A stretch of 44,717 bases of DNA. Origin: an uncultured Eubacteriales bacterium. GTDB taxonomy: Bacteria > Bacillota > Clostridia > Oscillospirales > Oscillospiraceae. The DNA is taken from assembly GCA_900544945.1 (NCBI GenBank), contig UQXG01000002.1, forward strand, positions 1 to 44,717, given 5' to 3'. Position 1 is the first letter of the stretch. Each line of letters opens with the position of its first letter. The position numbers and the translations under genes are program-made. The notes below the pieces were generated by a model. The model searched no databases. It was not told the origin of the DNA and worked only from the letters and a program-made list of their open reading frames with translations. Shown here piece by piece: positions 7,499-16,457 of this stretch.

Positions 7499-8266
7499 CT
7501 ACCTCCCTTTCAGCAGAGCCTTGAGCTTTGAGTAGCCCTTCTGTCCCAGAAGCCGGGTGCCGATGGCAACCCGCCGGGCGCTGCGCCGCTCAAGGGTCAG
7601 ACGCCTCGCCTCTTTTTGCAGGTATTCCTGCTCCTGCTGGGTCTGCCAGCTGCCGGAAAACCAGTGAATACAGACGGTTTTCCGGGTTTTCCGCAGAAGC
7701 CGGGTCTCAAACTCCACCGGGCAGAAGACCTCTTTGGGATAGATGGTAAGACCCGCCACGGTTTGGAGCCGGTCGTTGCAAATGAGCCCCTTTTTCAGGC
7801 ACAGGTCTGTGAGAATTTTCACGTTGGTGGTGGTGTTCAGACTGCCGTCCGGGCGGACGAATTGGGCGGTATCATAGTAAGCCAGAAATTCCCGGAACAG
7901 AGGGAATCCGGCCTCACAGGCAAGCAGCCCGGTCTGCACCCGGTCTGAGGTCTCAAAGCCCGCAAAGGCAGTGTGCTTGAGATAAGGGGTCAGGGGCTTC
8001 AGAAGCTCCACGTCCGTGTCCAGGTACACGCCGCCCTGATTGACCAGGGCGCACAGGCGGACATAGTCCGTTACGAAGGCCCAGCGGCCGGCATCCATTG
8101 CCTGTCGGACATACGCCGGAGCTTTGGATAAATCGAAGTTATTTTCGTTCCATTCGATGATTTTCCAGTCCGGGCAGAGCTTTTTCCAGCTTTTCAGGCA
8201 TTTTTCCGCCAGAGGCGGCTTTGGCTTTCCGCCAAACCAGCAATAGTGAATCATCTTTGGAATCAT
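7499..8266 (-). CDS. GT32-type glycosyltransferase (DXD sugar-binding family)
   Basis: 255 residues. It begins MIPKMIHYCWFGG, the usual opening of the capsular GT32/OCH1-like transferases, and carries the segment TDYVRLCALVNQGG then YLDTD (DXD at 83-85), which binds the divalent metal and nucleotide sugar. The open frame extends far upstream to 8695, but only the part from ATG 8266 is homologous, and that ATG overlaps the previous stop as ATGA. The C-terminal third has R/K-rich character and may touch the membrane. It would add one residue to the side chain or backbone of the ABC-exported polymer. Confidence 0.88.
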   Translation of the reverse strand: MIPKMIHYCWFGGKPKPPLAEKCLKSWKKLCPDWKIIEWNENNFDLSKAPAYVRQAMDAGRWAFVTDYVRLCALVNQGGVYLDTDVELLKPLTPYLKHTAFAGFETSDRVQTGLLACEAGFPLFREFLAYYDTAQFVRPDGSLNTTTNVKILTDLCLKKGLICNDRLQTVAGLTIYPKEVFCPVEFETRLLRKTRKTVCIHWFSGSWQTQQEQEYLQKEARRLTLERRSARRVAIGTRLLGQKGYSKLKALLKGR

Positions 8267-9255
8267 GCGCCATGGCCCCCTTTCCGCAGCAGCTTTTTCA
8301 GTTTTCCGGCGGCGTACCAGAACCGGGCCATCTCCTTGGGATAGGCCGCTTCCCAGATGGTAAGACGCTGCCGCTTGGTCAACTTGATCTTCTCTCGGCG
8401 CAGATACCGCCATGTCCGGAAGGCGATTTTTCCGGACAGCTCCGGCCGGTTCAGATCCCGACGAACGCCGGTACAGGCGTTTTCCACCGCCGTCACATAG
8501 CGGCTCAGAAACCGCTCCGCCAGCCTTCTGTAGCCCTGGCTTCGGTAGAAGGATTGGATGCTTTCCAGTGCCCAGAGGTAGTCCAGCCGTTTCAGTGTGA
8601 AGGCTCCTTTTGTGGTACTGTCTGGGTTTGTCCGGTAAAAATACAGCTTTTCCGGCAGAATCGCAATGGTTTTCGCCGGAAGAAGCCAATGGCACACCGC
8701 CTCATTGTCCTCGTAAACCCGCCCCGGGGAAAAGGGATAGGCCTTTACCAGTTCCCTCCGGATGAGCTTGGCACAGGCCACCCAGCCAGGGTAAGCATCC
8801 GCCTCGTAGAGCCTCAGAAGATTCTCTTCGTCCATGGTTTCCAGGCGGTAGGCTCCCTCTCTGGGCCGGTCAAAGTCAGAGGGAAATTCCGGGCTTTCCA
8901 GCATCTGGCACATGCTGATGCCCGCGCCGCTTTCTTCCGCCGCCCGCAGAAGGAGCTTCAGCATGTCCGGGTGTATCCGGTCGTCGCTGTCCACAAAGCA
9001 CAGCCACTCCCCTGCCGCCTTTTCCAGCGCCAGATTCCGGGCGGCGGCCTGACCGGCGTTCTCCTGGTGCAGGCTTATCACCCGGCGATCTTGGGCGGCG
9101 TAGTCATCGCAGAGCTTGCCGCAGTTATCCGGGCTTCCATCGTCCACCAGAATCAGCTGAAAGTCGGAAACCGACTGAGACAGAATGCTGCCTACGCAGT
9201 CGGAAAGGTAGTTTTCCGCCCGGTAAACCGGGACAATCACCGTAATTTTCGGCAT
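8263..9255 (-). CDS. Glycosyltransferase family 2
   Basis: 330 residues. ITVIVPVYRAENYL at the start, LILVDDGSPDNCGKLC, ENAGQAAARN and FVDSDDRIHP near residue 90. The acidic block VYEDNEAVCHWLLP (about 195-210) corresponds to the EDEF/DDEF blocks of its relatives but is divergent, so its donor or acceptor probably differs. Basic C-terminus (KLTKRQRL...KKLLRKGG) as in peripheral membrane transferases. It is 21 bases after the upstream GT2 and overlaps the GT32 by four bases. Confidence 0.88.
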   Translation of the reverse strand: MPKITVIVPVYRAENYLSDCVGSILSQSVSDFQLILVDDGSPDNCGKLCDDYAAQDRRVISLHQENAGQAAARNLALEKAAGEWLCFVDSDDRIHPDMLKLLLRAAEESGAGISMCQMLESPEFPSDFDRPREGAYRLETMDEENLLRLYEADAYPGWVACAKLIRRELVKAYPFSPGRVYEDNEAVCHWLLPAKTIAILPEKLYFYRTNPDSTTKGAFTLKRLDYLWALESIQSFYRSQGYRRLAERFLSRYVTAVENACTGVRRDLNRPELSGKIAFRTWRYLRREKIKLTKRQRLTIWEAAYPKEMARFWYAAGKLKKLLRKGGHGA

Positions 9256-9276
9256 CTTCCGTCTCTCCTTTCCCCT

Positions 9277-10248
9277 CTATTTCAGCCGCCCCCGATAAAA
9301 ACGGAGCAGCCACATCCGCACCGGGTAAAAGCGTCTGAGCATGTTGTAGTCAATCCAGAAGGACAGCACCTGCTCCTTCCGGCTTTCCCGGATGAGACAG
9401 CGGATGTGTTTTTTCATTTTCCGAAGGACGGGCTTTAGTTCGCTTGCATTTGGAGCCGCCAGTGCGGCATCGTAATAGCCCACCGCGTTTTCCAGATACT
9501 TACGCATCCGGTACCGAATCAGATCCCGGTCGCCCATTTCCCGGAAGAAAACAAGCTGCTGGTCAAAGGCCTCCCAGGCATCCAGCCGCTTGGGAATCCA
9601 GGGCTTCTTGGAAATTCCCGCGGAATTCACAAAATAAGCGTAGAGAGGTGCGGGGATCACCGCAAGACGGTCACAGGCGAAGAGCAGCCGGTAGGTGAGA
9701 AATTCGTCCTCAATGTATTTTCCCTCCGGGTAACGCTTGCCGTCAAACAGGGCACGGCTGTAAAGCTTGCCCCAACAGACCGTGGCATTGACGTGGTGCT
9801 CCATGAAAAAGGCCTTAGGCGTCCAGGACACGGGTTTCAAATCCTCGGCTCTGATTTCCGGGTCTGCCCCGGCAGTCTCCTGATAGCCGCAGATGCACAG
9901 GTCTGTTTTCATGGCCTGAGCCGCGCTCAGCATCCGCTCCAGGGTTTCCGGGTGAATCCAGTCATCGTTGTCGTGGAAGAAAATCCACTGGCTGTCCGAG
10001 TGGTCGTAAACCCAGTTAAGGCCGGTGTTTCTCGCCGCGCAGACTCCGGCGTTCTGCTTATGAATGACGTGCACCCGAGAGTCTTTCGCAGCGTAGCCAT
10101 CGCAGATTTCCCCGCAATTGTCCGGACTGCCGTCGTCCACCAGGATGAGCTCCAAGTCCCGGAAGGTCTGACCCAGAATGCCCTCGATGCACCGGGGCAA
10201 ATACTCCGGCATTTTATAAACCGCCACAATCACGCTGATCTGGGCCAT
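9277..10248 (-). CDS. Glycosyltransferase family 2
   Basis: 323 residues. ISVIVAVYKMPEYLPRC opening, LILVDDGSPDNCGEIC loop, QNAGVCAARNTG, and an unusual metal-site segment FFHDNDDWIHPE in place of FVDSDDW. The downstream block CWGKLYSRALF and YIEDEFLTYRLLF is very like that of the GT2 at 6531, including the phrase WIPKRLDAWEAF near 235. The two are recent paralogues by eye. It sits 14 bases after a GT4 gene. Function beyond glycosyl transfer cannot be assigned. Confidence 0.87.
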   Translation of the reverse strand: MAQISVIVAVYKMPEYLPRCIEGILGQTFRDLELILVDDGSPDNCGEICDGYAAKDSRVHVIHKQNAGVCAARNTGLNWVYDHSDSQWIFFHDNDDWIHPETLERMLSAAQAMKTDLCICGYQETAGADPEIRAEDLKPVSWTPKAFFMEHHVNATVCWGKLYSRALFDGKRYPEGKYIEDEFLTYRLLFACDRLAVIPAPLYAYFVNSAGISKKPWIPKRLDAWEAFDQQLVFFREMGDRDLIRYRMRKYLENAVGYYDAALAAPNASELKPVLRKMKKHIRCLIRESRKEQVLSFWIDYNMLRRFYPVRMWLLRFYRGRLK

Positions 10249-10262
10249 GTCTTTTCCTCCTG

Positions 10263-11405
10263 TCAGGGTTCCCGCACCAGGGACAGGAACATCTCTTCCA
10301 CTTCTTTTACCATGCGCTTGCCGTCAAAAAACGCGCTGCGCTTCTCTGCCCCGGCCTTCACCTGGGCGTAAAAGGCTTCATCGGTGAGCATTTTTTCCAT
10401 GCCCGCTTCCAGACCCGCCACGCTGTTTTCCGCAATCAGGCCGCAGCATTCCTCCCCGAAGGTTTCCTGAACGGAGGGAACCGTAGCCACAATGGGCTTT
10501 CCAAGGCTCAGAGCCTCCATGGCAATCACCGGCAGGCCCTCCGTAAAGGAGGAATTCACCAGGAACCGACTGCGGCACATGTAAGGATAGGGGTTGGCCT
10601 GATAACCGGCGAAAATCACGGTGTCCGTAAGGCCTAAGGCGGAGGCCATCCGCCGGAGGAAGGAACCGTCCGGCCCATCCCCCACCAGCACCAGCCGATG
10701 CCGGATACCCCGATCCAAAAGATGCCGGTGGGCGACCAGCAGCCGCTCAAAGCCCTTCTCCTCGGAAAGCCTGCCCACGGCGCAGACCAGGGGCAGGTCG
10801 TCAGGCAAATCTAGAGGCTCTAAGGAAAGGCGGCGCACGTTGTCGCTGTTCAGAGGGTTATAATGAAGCTCGGTCTTCTCCCCCAGGCCGCTGAGAGCCA
10901 CGAAGGATCGGAAAGCCGCCTGGGATACGCAGACGATCCGGTCAAAGCGGCTGAGCAGTTCCTTCTGCTGCGTGGCCTCTTCCCGGTAGACCGGGTTGGT
11001 GCCCGGATCGCCGTGAATGTACTTCACGGTTTTGGCTCCGGGGACAAAGGGGGTTTCCTCGTGCACCCAGGCGGAATAGGACACCACGATATCCGGCTTT
11101 TCCGGAAGGCACACCTCCAGAAGGCCACGACCCCCGTTTCGGTAAGCTTCCTTAACCAGGTGCTTTCTCCAGGGATTGCCCAACTTTTTGAGCCAATTCC
11201 CGTCCGTTCTCCGGCAGTCGTAGTCATGGATAATGGGAATTCCCGTATCCCAGAATTTCTTCTCCCAGCTGCCGCCGGGATCCTGGACAAAGACGGAAAC
11301 CTGGAATTTCTCTTTGTCCAGCAAATTGATCAGGTCAAAAAGAGCCTGCTCCGCGCCGCCGCAGACCAGCTTATAGTCTACAAAGGCGATTTTAACTTTT
11401 CTCAT
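10263..11405 (-). CDS. Glycosyltransferase family 4
   Basis: 380 residues, GT-B fold retaining transferase. The N-terminal domain starts VKIAFVDYKLVCGGAEQAL, with the G-G-A-E acceptor-side loop; the C-terminal domain has AVGRLSEEKGFERLL (about 205-220), VGDGPDGSFL, FAGYQANPYPYM and the E-x7-E motif in TEGLPVIAMEAL. Start ATG 11405 overlaps the stop of the ABC ATPase gene (ATGA). It directly follows the transporter genes in the transcript. An alternative start 8 codons upstream is less likely because of the coupled overlap. Confidence 0.9.
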   Translation of the reverse strand: MRKVKIAFVDYKLVCGGAEQALFDLINLLDKEKFQVSVFVQDPGGSWEKKFWDTGIPIIHDYDCRRTDGNWLKKLGNPWRKHLVKEAYRNGGRGLLEVCLPEKPDIVVSYSAWVHEETPFVPGAKTVKYIHGDPGTNPVYREEATQQKELLSRFDRIVCVSQAAFRSFVALSGLGEKTELHYNPLNSDNVRRLSLEPLDLPDDLPLVCAVGRLSEEKGFERLLVAHRHLLDRGIRHRLVLVGDGPDGSFLRRMASALGLTDTVIFAGYQANPYPYMCRSRFLVNSSFTEGLPVIAMEALSLGKPIVATVPSVQETFGEECCGLIAENSVAGLEAGMEKMLTDEAFYAQVKAGAEKRSAFFDGKRMVKEVEEMFLSLVREP

Positions 11406-12715
11406 AGGGGCATTCCTTCCCGGGTACACCGCATAAGGGCTGCGTCCGGAAACCGGATATGACCCCAGTTTGCCTGATTCCAGACGATGTCCTCGGCCTG
11501 CTGCACCTCAAAGTTGAAGGCAGGAAGCAATAGCTCCTGGTCGAAGCTGTTGCCGCAGTCGTCCTTTTCAAAAAGCACCATATCCAGCCGGTATCTGCCG
11601 TTTGTCAGGCAGATGGGATCCAGCTCCACCAGGTAATCCACTTCGGTTTCCGCCGGAATCGCACCCAAAGGCACATCCGGCATAGTGCCAACCGGGGTTT
11701 CATCCCGGCTGCGCAGCTCCAGGCGCAGATGCAGATCGGAAAAGGCGGTTTTCGCGCGAATACGCAGCTGCATCCGGATTTTCTCTCCGGATGTGTACAT
11801 GGCGCTTTCCTTGTCCAGCAGCTTCAGCCAGGTAATCTGGACATTGCCCGGGGTGTAGGGAGACCGGGTGTCCGTCTGGGACAGGTCAAATTCCGTCCGG
11901 TTGTCCGACCACTGCTCGTGGGCGTTGCTCAGGTAAATTTCGATAGCCTCTTCCACGCCGCCGTTGAAGATGATCCGGCCCTTGTCCATGACGATGCACC
12001 GGTCGCAAAGGCGGCGGATGGTACTCATATTGTGGGAGACGTAGAGCACGGTTCTTCCATCCTTCTTTGCCACGTCCCGCATTTTGTCCAGGCACTTGCG
12101 CTGGAAGGCCACGTCGCCCACCGCCAGCACCTCGTCCATAATCATGATCTCGCTGTCCAGGTGAGCCGCCACGGAGAAGGCCAGCTTGACGAACATGCCG
12201 CTGGAATACCGCTTGACCGGGGTGTCGATAAAGTCCCGAACCTCGGAAAAGTCGATGATGGCTTCCATTTTTTCATCGATTTCCGCCTTGCTCATGCCCA
12301 GGATGGCCCCGTTCATGTAGATATTCTCCCGGCCGGTCATTTCGCCGTTGAAGCCGGTGCCCACCTCCAGCATGGAGGCAATCCGGCCGTATAGGTCGAT
12401 TTCACCCTCGGTCGGCGCAGTGACCCGGCACAAAAGCTTCAGCATGGTGCTCTTGCCCGCGCCGTTGCCGCCGATGATGCCCAGAGCCTCGCCCTTGTAG
12501 ACCGTCAGGTCGATGCCGTTCAGCGCCATGAACTCCTTGCCCACCAGCCGCTGGTCCGTGCCGATCATCACGTTGGGGTCTTCCTTCCCCCGGACACGGG
12601 CCCACCAGCTTTGCAGGTCGGCGGTCAGCGTGCCGCCGCCGATCTGACCCAGCTTATAACGCTTCTTGATGCCAGTCAGGCGCAGGGCAACTTCCCGATT
12701 CTGTGCTTGTTCCAT
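11402..12715 (-). CDS. Wzt/TagH-like polysaccharide ABC transporter ATPase with C-terminal carbohydrate-binding-type domain
   Basis: 437 residues. It energises export of a completed lipid-linked polysaccharide through the adjacent permease. Walker A GGNGAGKS is at 82-89, the signature YSSGM at 170-174, Walker B MIMDE at 191-195 and the H-loop histidine at 228. After the nucleotide-binding domain (to about 265) comes a beta-rich domain of about 160 residues (NVQITWLKLL...FNFEV) matching the position and style of the Wzt C-terminal domain, which in E. coli O8/O9a and similar systems recognises the polymer's non-reducing end. A plain KpsT/TagH would lack it. The start has GGAGG 8 bases upstream. 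It overlaps the downstream GT4 by four bases. Confidence 0.9.
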   Translation of the reverse strand: MEQAQNREVALRLTGIKKRYKLGQIGGGTLTADLQSWWARVRGKEDPNVMIGTDQRLVGKEFMALNGIDLTVYKGEALGIIGGNGAGKSTMLKLLCRVTAPTEGEIDLYGRIASMLEVGTGFNGEMTGRENIYMNGAILGMSKAEIDEKMEAIIDFSEVRDFIDTPVKRYSSGMFVKLAFSVAAHLDSEIMIMDEVLAVGDVAFQRKCLDKMRDVAKKDGRTVLYVSHNMSTIRRLCDRCIVMDKGRIIFNGGVEEAIEIYLSNAHEQWSDNRTEFDLSQTDTRSPYTPGNVQITWLKLLDKESAMYTSGEKIRMQLRIRAKTAFSDLHLRLELRSRDETPVGTMPDVPLGAIPAETEVDYLVELDPICLTNGRYRLDMVLFEKDDCGNSFDQELLLPAFNFEVQQAEDIVWNQANWGHIRFPDAALMRCTREGMPL

Positions 12716-12728
12716 TGTCCCCGCCTCC

Positions 12729-13577
12729 TTACACCGTATCCATAAAGGTGCGCTCCACCTTGTTGAAAATCATAATGCCCACAACCGCCACCAGCACCGT
12801 CAGCAGCCAGGAAAGGCCGTAGTAGCCCCAATTAAGGGTGCCCTGCCCCAGGATGGCATAGCGCATAAGCTCCGCGGAGCTGGTCACGGGATTCAGGCAC
12901 AGGGCGGTGCGCTTCCATCCTTCCGCCACAGTAGACAGTGGGTACACCACCGGCGTCAGGTACATCCACAGCTGAACGCCGAAGCCCACGAGAACCGTCA
13001 AATCCCGGTACTTGGTAGTCAGGCTGGAAATGATGATGCCGCAGCCCATGCCGAGAATGCCCATGTGCAGCAGCTCAATGGGGATCACCAGCCAGGCTGC
13101 CCAGTGGGGAGCAACCTCCCCCTGAACCAGGTAGTAAAGCAGGAAGCCCACAACCAGAAGCATCTGGATGCCGAAGCGGATGACCGTGGAAATCACGTTG
13201 GAAATGGGGGTAACGAGCCTTGGAAAGTAGACCTTGCCGAAAACCCCCGCATTGGCGGTGAAGGTATTGGCGTTGGTATTCAGACAGTTGGAAAAATAGG
13301 CCCAGATGGCGTTGCTGCAAAGATAGAACAGATACGTTGGCACGCCGTCGGTGCCGATGCCGGCAATCTCGCCGAAGACGAAGGCCTGGACGATACTGCT
13401 CATCAGCGGAGTCAGGAACAGCCAGGCCGGGCCCAGAATGGTCTGCTTATAGGATACGATGAAATTCCGCTTGGTAAACAGCAGAATCAGATCCCGGTAC
13501 TGCCAGACCTCCTTCAGGTTCAGCTCCAGCCACTTATGCTTGGATGTAATATGGGTATGGTAGGATGTGTCAGCCAT
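12729..13577 (-). CDS. Wzm/TagG-like ABC-2 polysaccharide exporter permease
   Basis: 282 residues with about six hydrophobic segments spread from about 45 to 275 (for example PAWLFLTPLMSSIVQAFVF and MLLVVGFLLYYLV). The N-terminal cytoplasmic stretch contains the amphipathic region and YRDLILLFTKRNFIVSYKQTILGPAW, diagnostic of the O-antigen/teichoic acid ABC-2 permeases. It forms a dimeric channel with the ATPase encoded 13 bases downstream. Preceded by GAGG about 6 bases before ATG 13577. The pair clearly belongs to polysaccharide export rather than drug efflux. Confidence 0.92.
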   Translation of the reverse strand: MADTSYHTHITSKHKWLELNLKEVWQYRDLILLFTKRNFIVSYKQTILGPAWLFLTPLMSSIVQAFVFGEIAGIGTDGVPTYLFYLCSNAIWAYFSNCLNTNANTFTANAGVFGKVYFPRLVTPISNVISTVIRFGIQMLLVVGFLLYYLVQGEVAPHWAAWLVIPIELLHMGILGMGCGIIISSLTTKYRDLTVLVGFGVQLWMYLTPVVYPLSTVAEGWKRTALCLNPVTSSAELMRYAILGQGTLNWGYYGLSWLLTVLVAVVGIMIFNKVERTFMDTV

Positions 13578-13580
13578 GGG

Positions 13581-14471
13581 TTACCTCTTCTTCTTCAAAA
13601 TCTGTACCAGGCCATGGAGCCACCGGCAGGGGGGCACCAGGGCTTTGGGCATTCCGATATAGCTTGCAATCTGCTCGTCCGTGCAGCGATCCATGGCATC
13701 GGTAGCGTAGCCGTACCAAAGGGTCAGCTTGTTCCAGAGGGAATAATGGAGGAATTCCGCCTTCTGCCGGAAAAACAGTCCCGTTCCCTGGGGATTTTCC
13801 AGGAACACCCGGTAGCCCGCCCGGGTCAGGCCGTCGTCCTTGTACTCCCAGATCCAGATGATATCGTTGTAAAAACGCATTTTATAACCGTCGTGAGCCA
13901 TTAAATCCCAGGTAACGGCCTCGGTCAGGAACTTTTCCCCAGGAAACTCCGGATAGAGGTACTTCCGGTGAATCTCCGTGTAGAACACAAAAGCTCGCTC
14001 TCCGTCCACCTGGTCATAGCGATCCAGAGCGGTGCCGTCCAGGTAGCCTCCGGGAAACAGTCGGTTGGGGGTCTGGGTGGGGGTGATGCCCCGGTTTCCC
14101 ACATAGCCGCAGAAATGACCGTCCTTGGGAAGCTCACCGTCCCAGCGGATGACCTTCTCGATGGCGTCGTCCGTCAGGTAGTCGTCAGAATCCACGGTGA
14201 AGAACAGGCGGCCGTCGGCCTCCTTCAGCCCTCGGTTGATGGCCCGGCACTTGCCGCCGTTTTCCTGGTAGACGTAGCGGATGGGAAAGGGGTTTTTCTC
14301 CCCCTGCCAGGAGGCAACCAGAGCCTTCGTATCGTCGGCAGAGCCGTCGTCCACGATGAACCATTCAAAGTCCATACAGGTCTGACGCTGCAAGGAGTGG
14401 TACAAATCACCCAGAATGTACGCCCGGTTATAGGTGGGCGTAAATACGGTCACGGGATAGGAAAATTCCAT
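13581..14471 (-). CDS. Glycosyltransferase family 2
   Basis: 296 residues. It belongs to a different GT2 subgroup from its neighbours: VTVFTPTYNRAYIL opening, FEWFIVDDGSADDT, ENGGKCRAINRGL and FFTVDSDDYL near residue 95. The middle has HRKYLYPEFPGEKFLTE, typical of GT2 proteins with the EKF/EKY acidic block. The protein ends in a basic KKKR. The gene lies between a GT2 (gap of 8) and the permease (gap of 3), so its product may complete the chain unit exported by the transporter, which is an inference from position only. Confidence 0.87.
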   Translation of the reverse strand: MEFSYPVTVFTPTYNRAYILGDLYHSLQRQTCMDFEWFIVDDGSADDTKALVASWQGEKNPFPIRYVYQENGGKCRAINRGLKEADGRLFFTVDSDDYLTDDAIEKVIRWDGELPKDGHFCGYVGNRGITPTQTPNRLFPGGYLDGTALDRYDQVDGERAFVFYTEIHRKYLYPEFPGEKFLTEAVTWDLMAHDGYKMRFYNDIIWIWEYKDDGLTRAGYRVFLENPQGTGLFFRQKAEFLHYSLWNKLTLWYGYATDAMDRCTDEQIASYIGMPKALVPPCRWLHGLVQILKKKR

Positions 14472-14479
14472 AATTCACC

Positions 14480-15463
14480 TCAGGTCAGTACATGAATCTT
14501 GATTAAAAAGTTCAAAAAGCGTGCGGTTCCTTCCAGATTCTTCCGGGCGGATTTCAGCAGCCACCGCCGCTTGACGCCCAGGTTCTCTGGGATTTCCAGG
14601 GGAGCCGTCAGGGCAGCCGCTTTCCCGATTTTTTCCCGGGCAGTGGCCATTTCCGCCGGGGACAGGCTCCTCAGGCAGCCCTGCATGGAAAAGAGGCAGG
14701 TGAGCAGTAAATCCCGCTTCGCTTCGTCCACCAGGCCGGGGAAACGGTTCTGTAAATAGGCCAGACGCTCCGTCTTGGCATCCAGCCCCTGAAGCCGCCG
14801 GAGAGAATAGGGCTTGTGCATGGCACTGCCAGGAGTCTGCCGGTAGGCGTACATGCAGGCATCGGAATGGGCAAGCTTTCGGGCGTTGCCGATGACCCGG
14901 TAGGTGAAGAACTCATCATCAATGAGGTTTCCCTCCGGGAAGCGGATATCCCCGATGGTTTCCGCCCGGTAGAGCTTGTTGGGCGGGGTCTGGCAGAACA
15001 TTTCGTCCCGGATGTGGAGCCGGAGGGCTTCCTCCGCGGCGCAGACAAGGACGCTTGCCCCGGTTCCGTCCCCCATGGGAAGATCGTTCCCGTCCGTTTC
15101 GCCGATGACGCACTCGGAAATGTCTACTTCTTCCGTCATCAGGCTGTAAAGATAGTTGTAAAAATTGGGGTGGAGGTAGTCATCGCTGTCCACGAAGCCG
15201 ATGAGGCTTCCTTTCGCTTCGTCCAGGGCAGTGTTCCGGGCGGCGCCGGCACCGGCGTTGGCCTTGTGAATGACCCGAATGCGGCTGTCCTGCCCTGCCC
15301 ACCGATCGCAGATTTTACCGCTGTCGTCCGGCGAGCCGTCGTCTACCAGGAGGATTTCCAGGTTTTTATAGGTCTGCCCGGTGATGGATTCCAGACACCG
15401 ATCCAGGTATTTTTCCACCCGGTAAACCGGAACAATCACCGTAATCAGGGGAAGCTTTTCCAT
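14480..15463 (-). CDS. Glycosyltransferase family 2
   Basis: 327 residues. LITVIVPVYRVEKYLDRCLESI opening, ILLVDDGSPDDSGKIC, NAGAGAARNTAL and FVDSDDYLHP. The PPNKLYRAE then NLIDDEFFTYRV block (about 175-200) is the shared acidic block of this paralogous set. The ribosome binding site AAGGAG overlaps the stop codon of the upstream gene. It is closely related to the proteins at 6531, 9277 and 22225. Donor sugar unknown. Confidence 0.88.
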   Translation of the reverse strand: MEKLPLITVIVPVYRVEKYLDRCLESITGQTYKNLEILLVDDGSPDDSGKICDRWAGQDSRIRVIHKANAGAGAARNTALDEAKGSLIGFVDSDDYLHPNFYNYLYSLMTEEVDISECVIGETDGNDLPMGDGTGASVLVCAAEEALRLHIRDEMFCQTPPNKLYRAETIGDIRFPEGNLIDDEFFTYRVIGNARKLAHSDACMYAYRQTPGSAMHKPYSLRRLQGLDAKTERLAYLQNRFPGLVDEAKRDLLLTCLFSMQGCLRSLSPAEMATAREKIGKAAALTAPLEIPENLGVKRRWLLKSARKNLEGTARFLNFLIKIHVLT

Positions 15464-15472
15464 ATTTTCTCC

Positions 15473-16456
15473 TTAATGCTGCTGTTCCCGCTGGAAAAGA
15501 GCCACATAGGTTCCGTAAGCAAGGCGGAAGCTCCAGGGGGCCCAGCAGATCATATTCGCAAGCACCCGATTTCGGGTGGACAGCAAACGGAAGCTCTCTT
15601 TTTCGGCCAGGAGCATCTGCCGCACCCGATGGCGGAACTCGGTGTATTCCCCCCGCTTCGGGTGCACATCCAGTTGGGCATAGTTGAAAAGAAGGTTGCG
15701 AAGAAGAGCCTGTCGGCACATATCCTTCATCTCCGGGGCGCAACGCTCCAGAAGCAGCCGCCGAACCCGGATGGGGTCAAAAATATAGGCTTCCGAAATC
15801 CCCTTGCAGGAGGCGGAATCTGTGCGCAAAAGGTAGTGATAAGGACAGATTCCCTCGAAAACCGCCGATTTTGCCCGGTCAAAGAGGTAATAATTCATCA
15901 GAAGGTCTTCGTTATAGCGGATATCCCGGGGCATCCAGGCGGAAAGTCCCTGAAAAAGCTCCCGGCGATACAGCTTGGTGCAAAGGCTCAGACTAACCTC
16001 CCGGTTGTCAAGGAGCTCCCAGAGCCCTGCGGCATGATCCTGGGTGCGAAGCTTTCCGGTTTGGTGGACATACTCAATGCGCCCATCCGGAAAACGAATC
16101 TGGTGGCCGCAATGGGAAATGTCCGCGCCGGTGCTTTTCGCATTTTCCAGGAGTCGGGCGTACATCGTCGGCTCCACCAGGTCGTCCCCGTCCATGAAGC
16201 CGATCCAGTCTCCGGTGGCCGCTGCCGCACCGGCAAGCCGGGCGGAGGTGACGCCGCCGTTTTCCTGGAAAATTCCCCGGATATTGGGATGCTTATCCAT
16301 AAATTCCCGGATAACCCGGGGGGTTTCATCCTGAGAGCCGTCGTCCACCACGACAATTTCCAGCTCCGGGTAAGTCTGCTCCAGGAGGCTGTCCAGGCTT
16401 TTACCCAGGTAGGGGGCTAAATTGTAAGCGGGGACAACTACGGAAATCCGCTCCAT
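15473..16456 (-). CDS. Glycosyltransferase family 2
   Basis: 327 residues from ATG 16456, one base after the stop of the upstream GT4; a longer frame to 16600 is only antisense-like extension into that gene. ISVVVPAYNLAPYLGKS opening, IVVVDDGSQDETPRVI, ENGGVTSARLAG and an altered metal site GFMDGDDLVEPTMY. The acidic block DIRYNEDLLMNYYLF (about 185-200) differs from the EDEF type, so this is a separate subgroup. Basic and hydrophobic C-terminus suggests membrane contact. Confidence 0.87.
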   Translation of the reverse strand: MERISVVVPAYNLAPYLGKSLDSLLEQTYPELEIVVVDDGSQDETPRVIREFMDKHPNIRGIFQENGGVTSARLAGAAAATGDWIGFMDGDDLVEPTMYARLLENAKSTGADISHCGHQIRFPDGRIEYVHQTGKLRTQDHAAGLWELLDNREVSLSLCTKLYRRELFQGLSAWMPRDIRYNEDLLMNYYLFDRAKSAVFEGICPYHYLLRTDSASCKGISEAYIFDPIRVRRLLLERCAPEMKDMCRQALLRNLLFNYAQLDVHPKRGEYTEFRHRVRQMLLAEKESFRLLSTRNRVLANMICWAPWSFRLAYGTYVALFQREQQH

Positions 16457-16457
16457 G

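Noticed and set aside
8267..8695. N-terminal extension of the GT32 protein
   Set aside because: Overlaps the upstream GT2 gene out of frame; homology and the ATGA overlap support the start at 8266.
14816..16420. 534-residue plus-strand open frame opposite GT2 genes
   Set aside because: Crosses the boundary of two real genes and has no recognisable motif.
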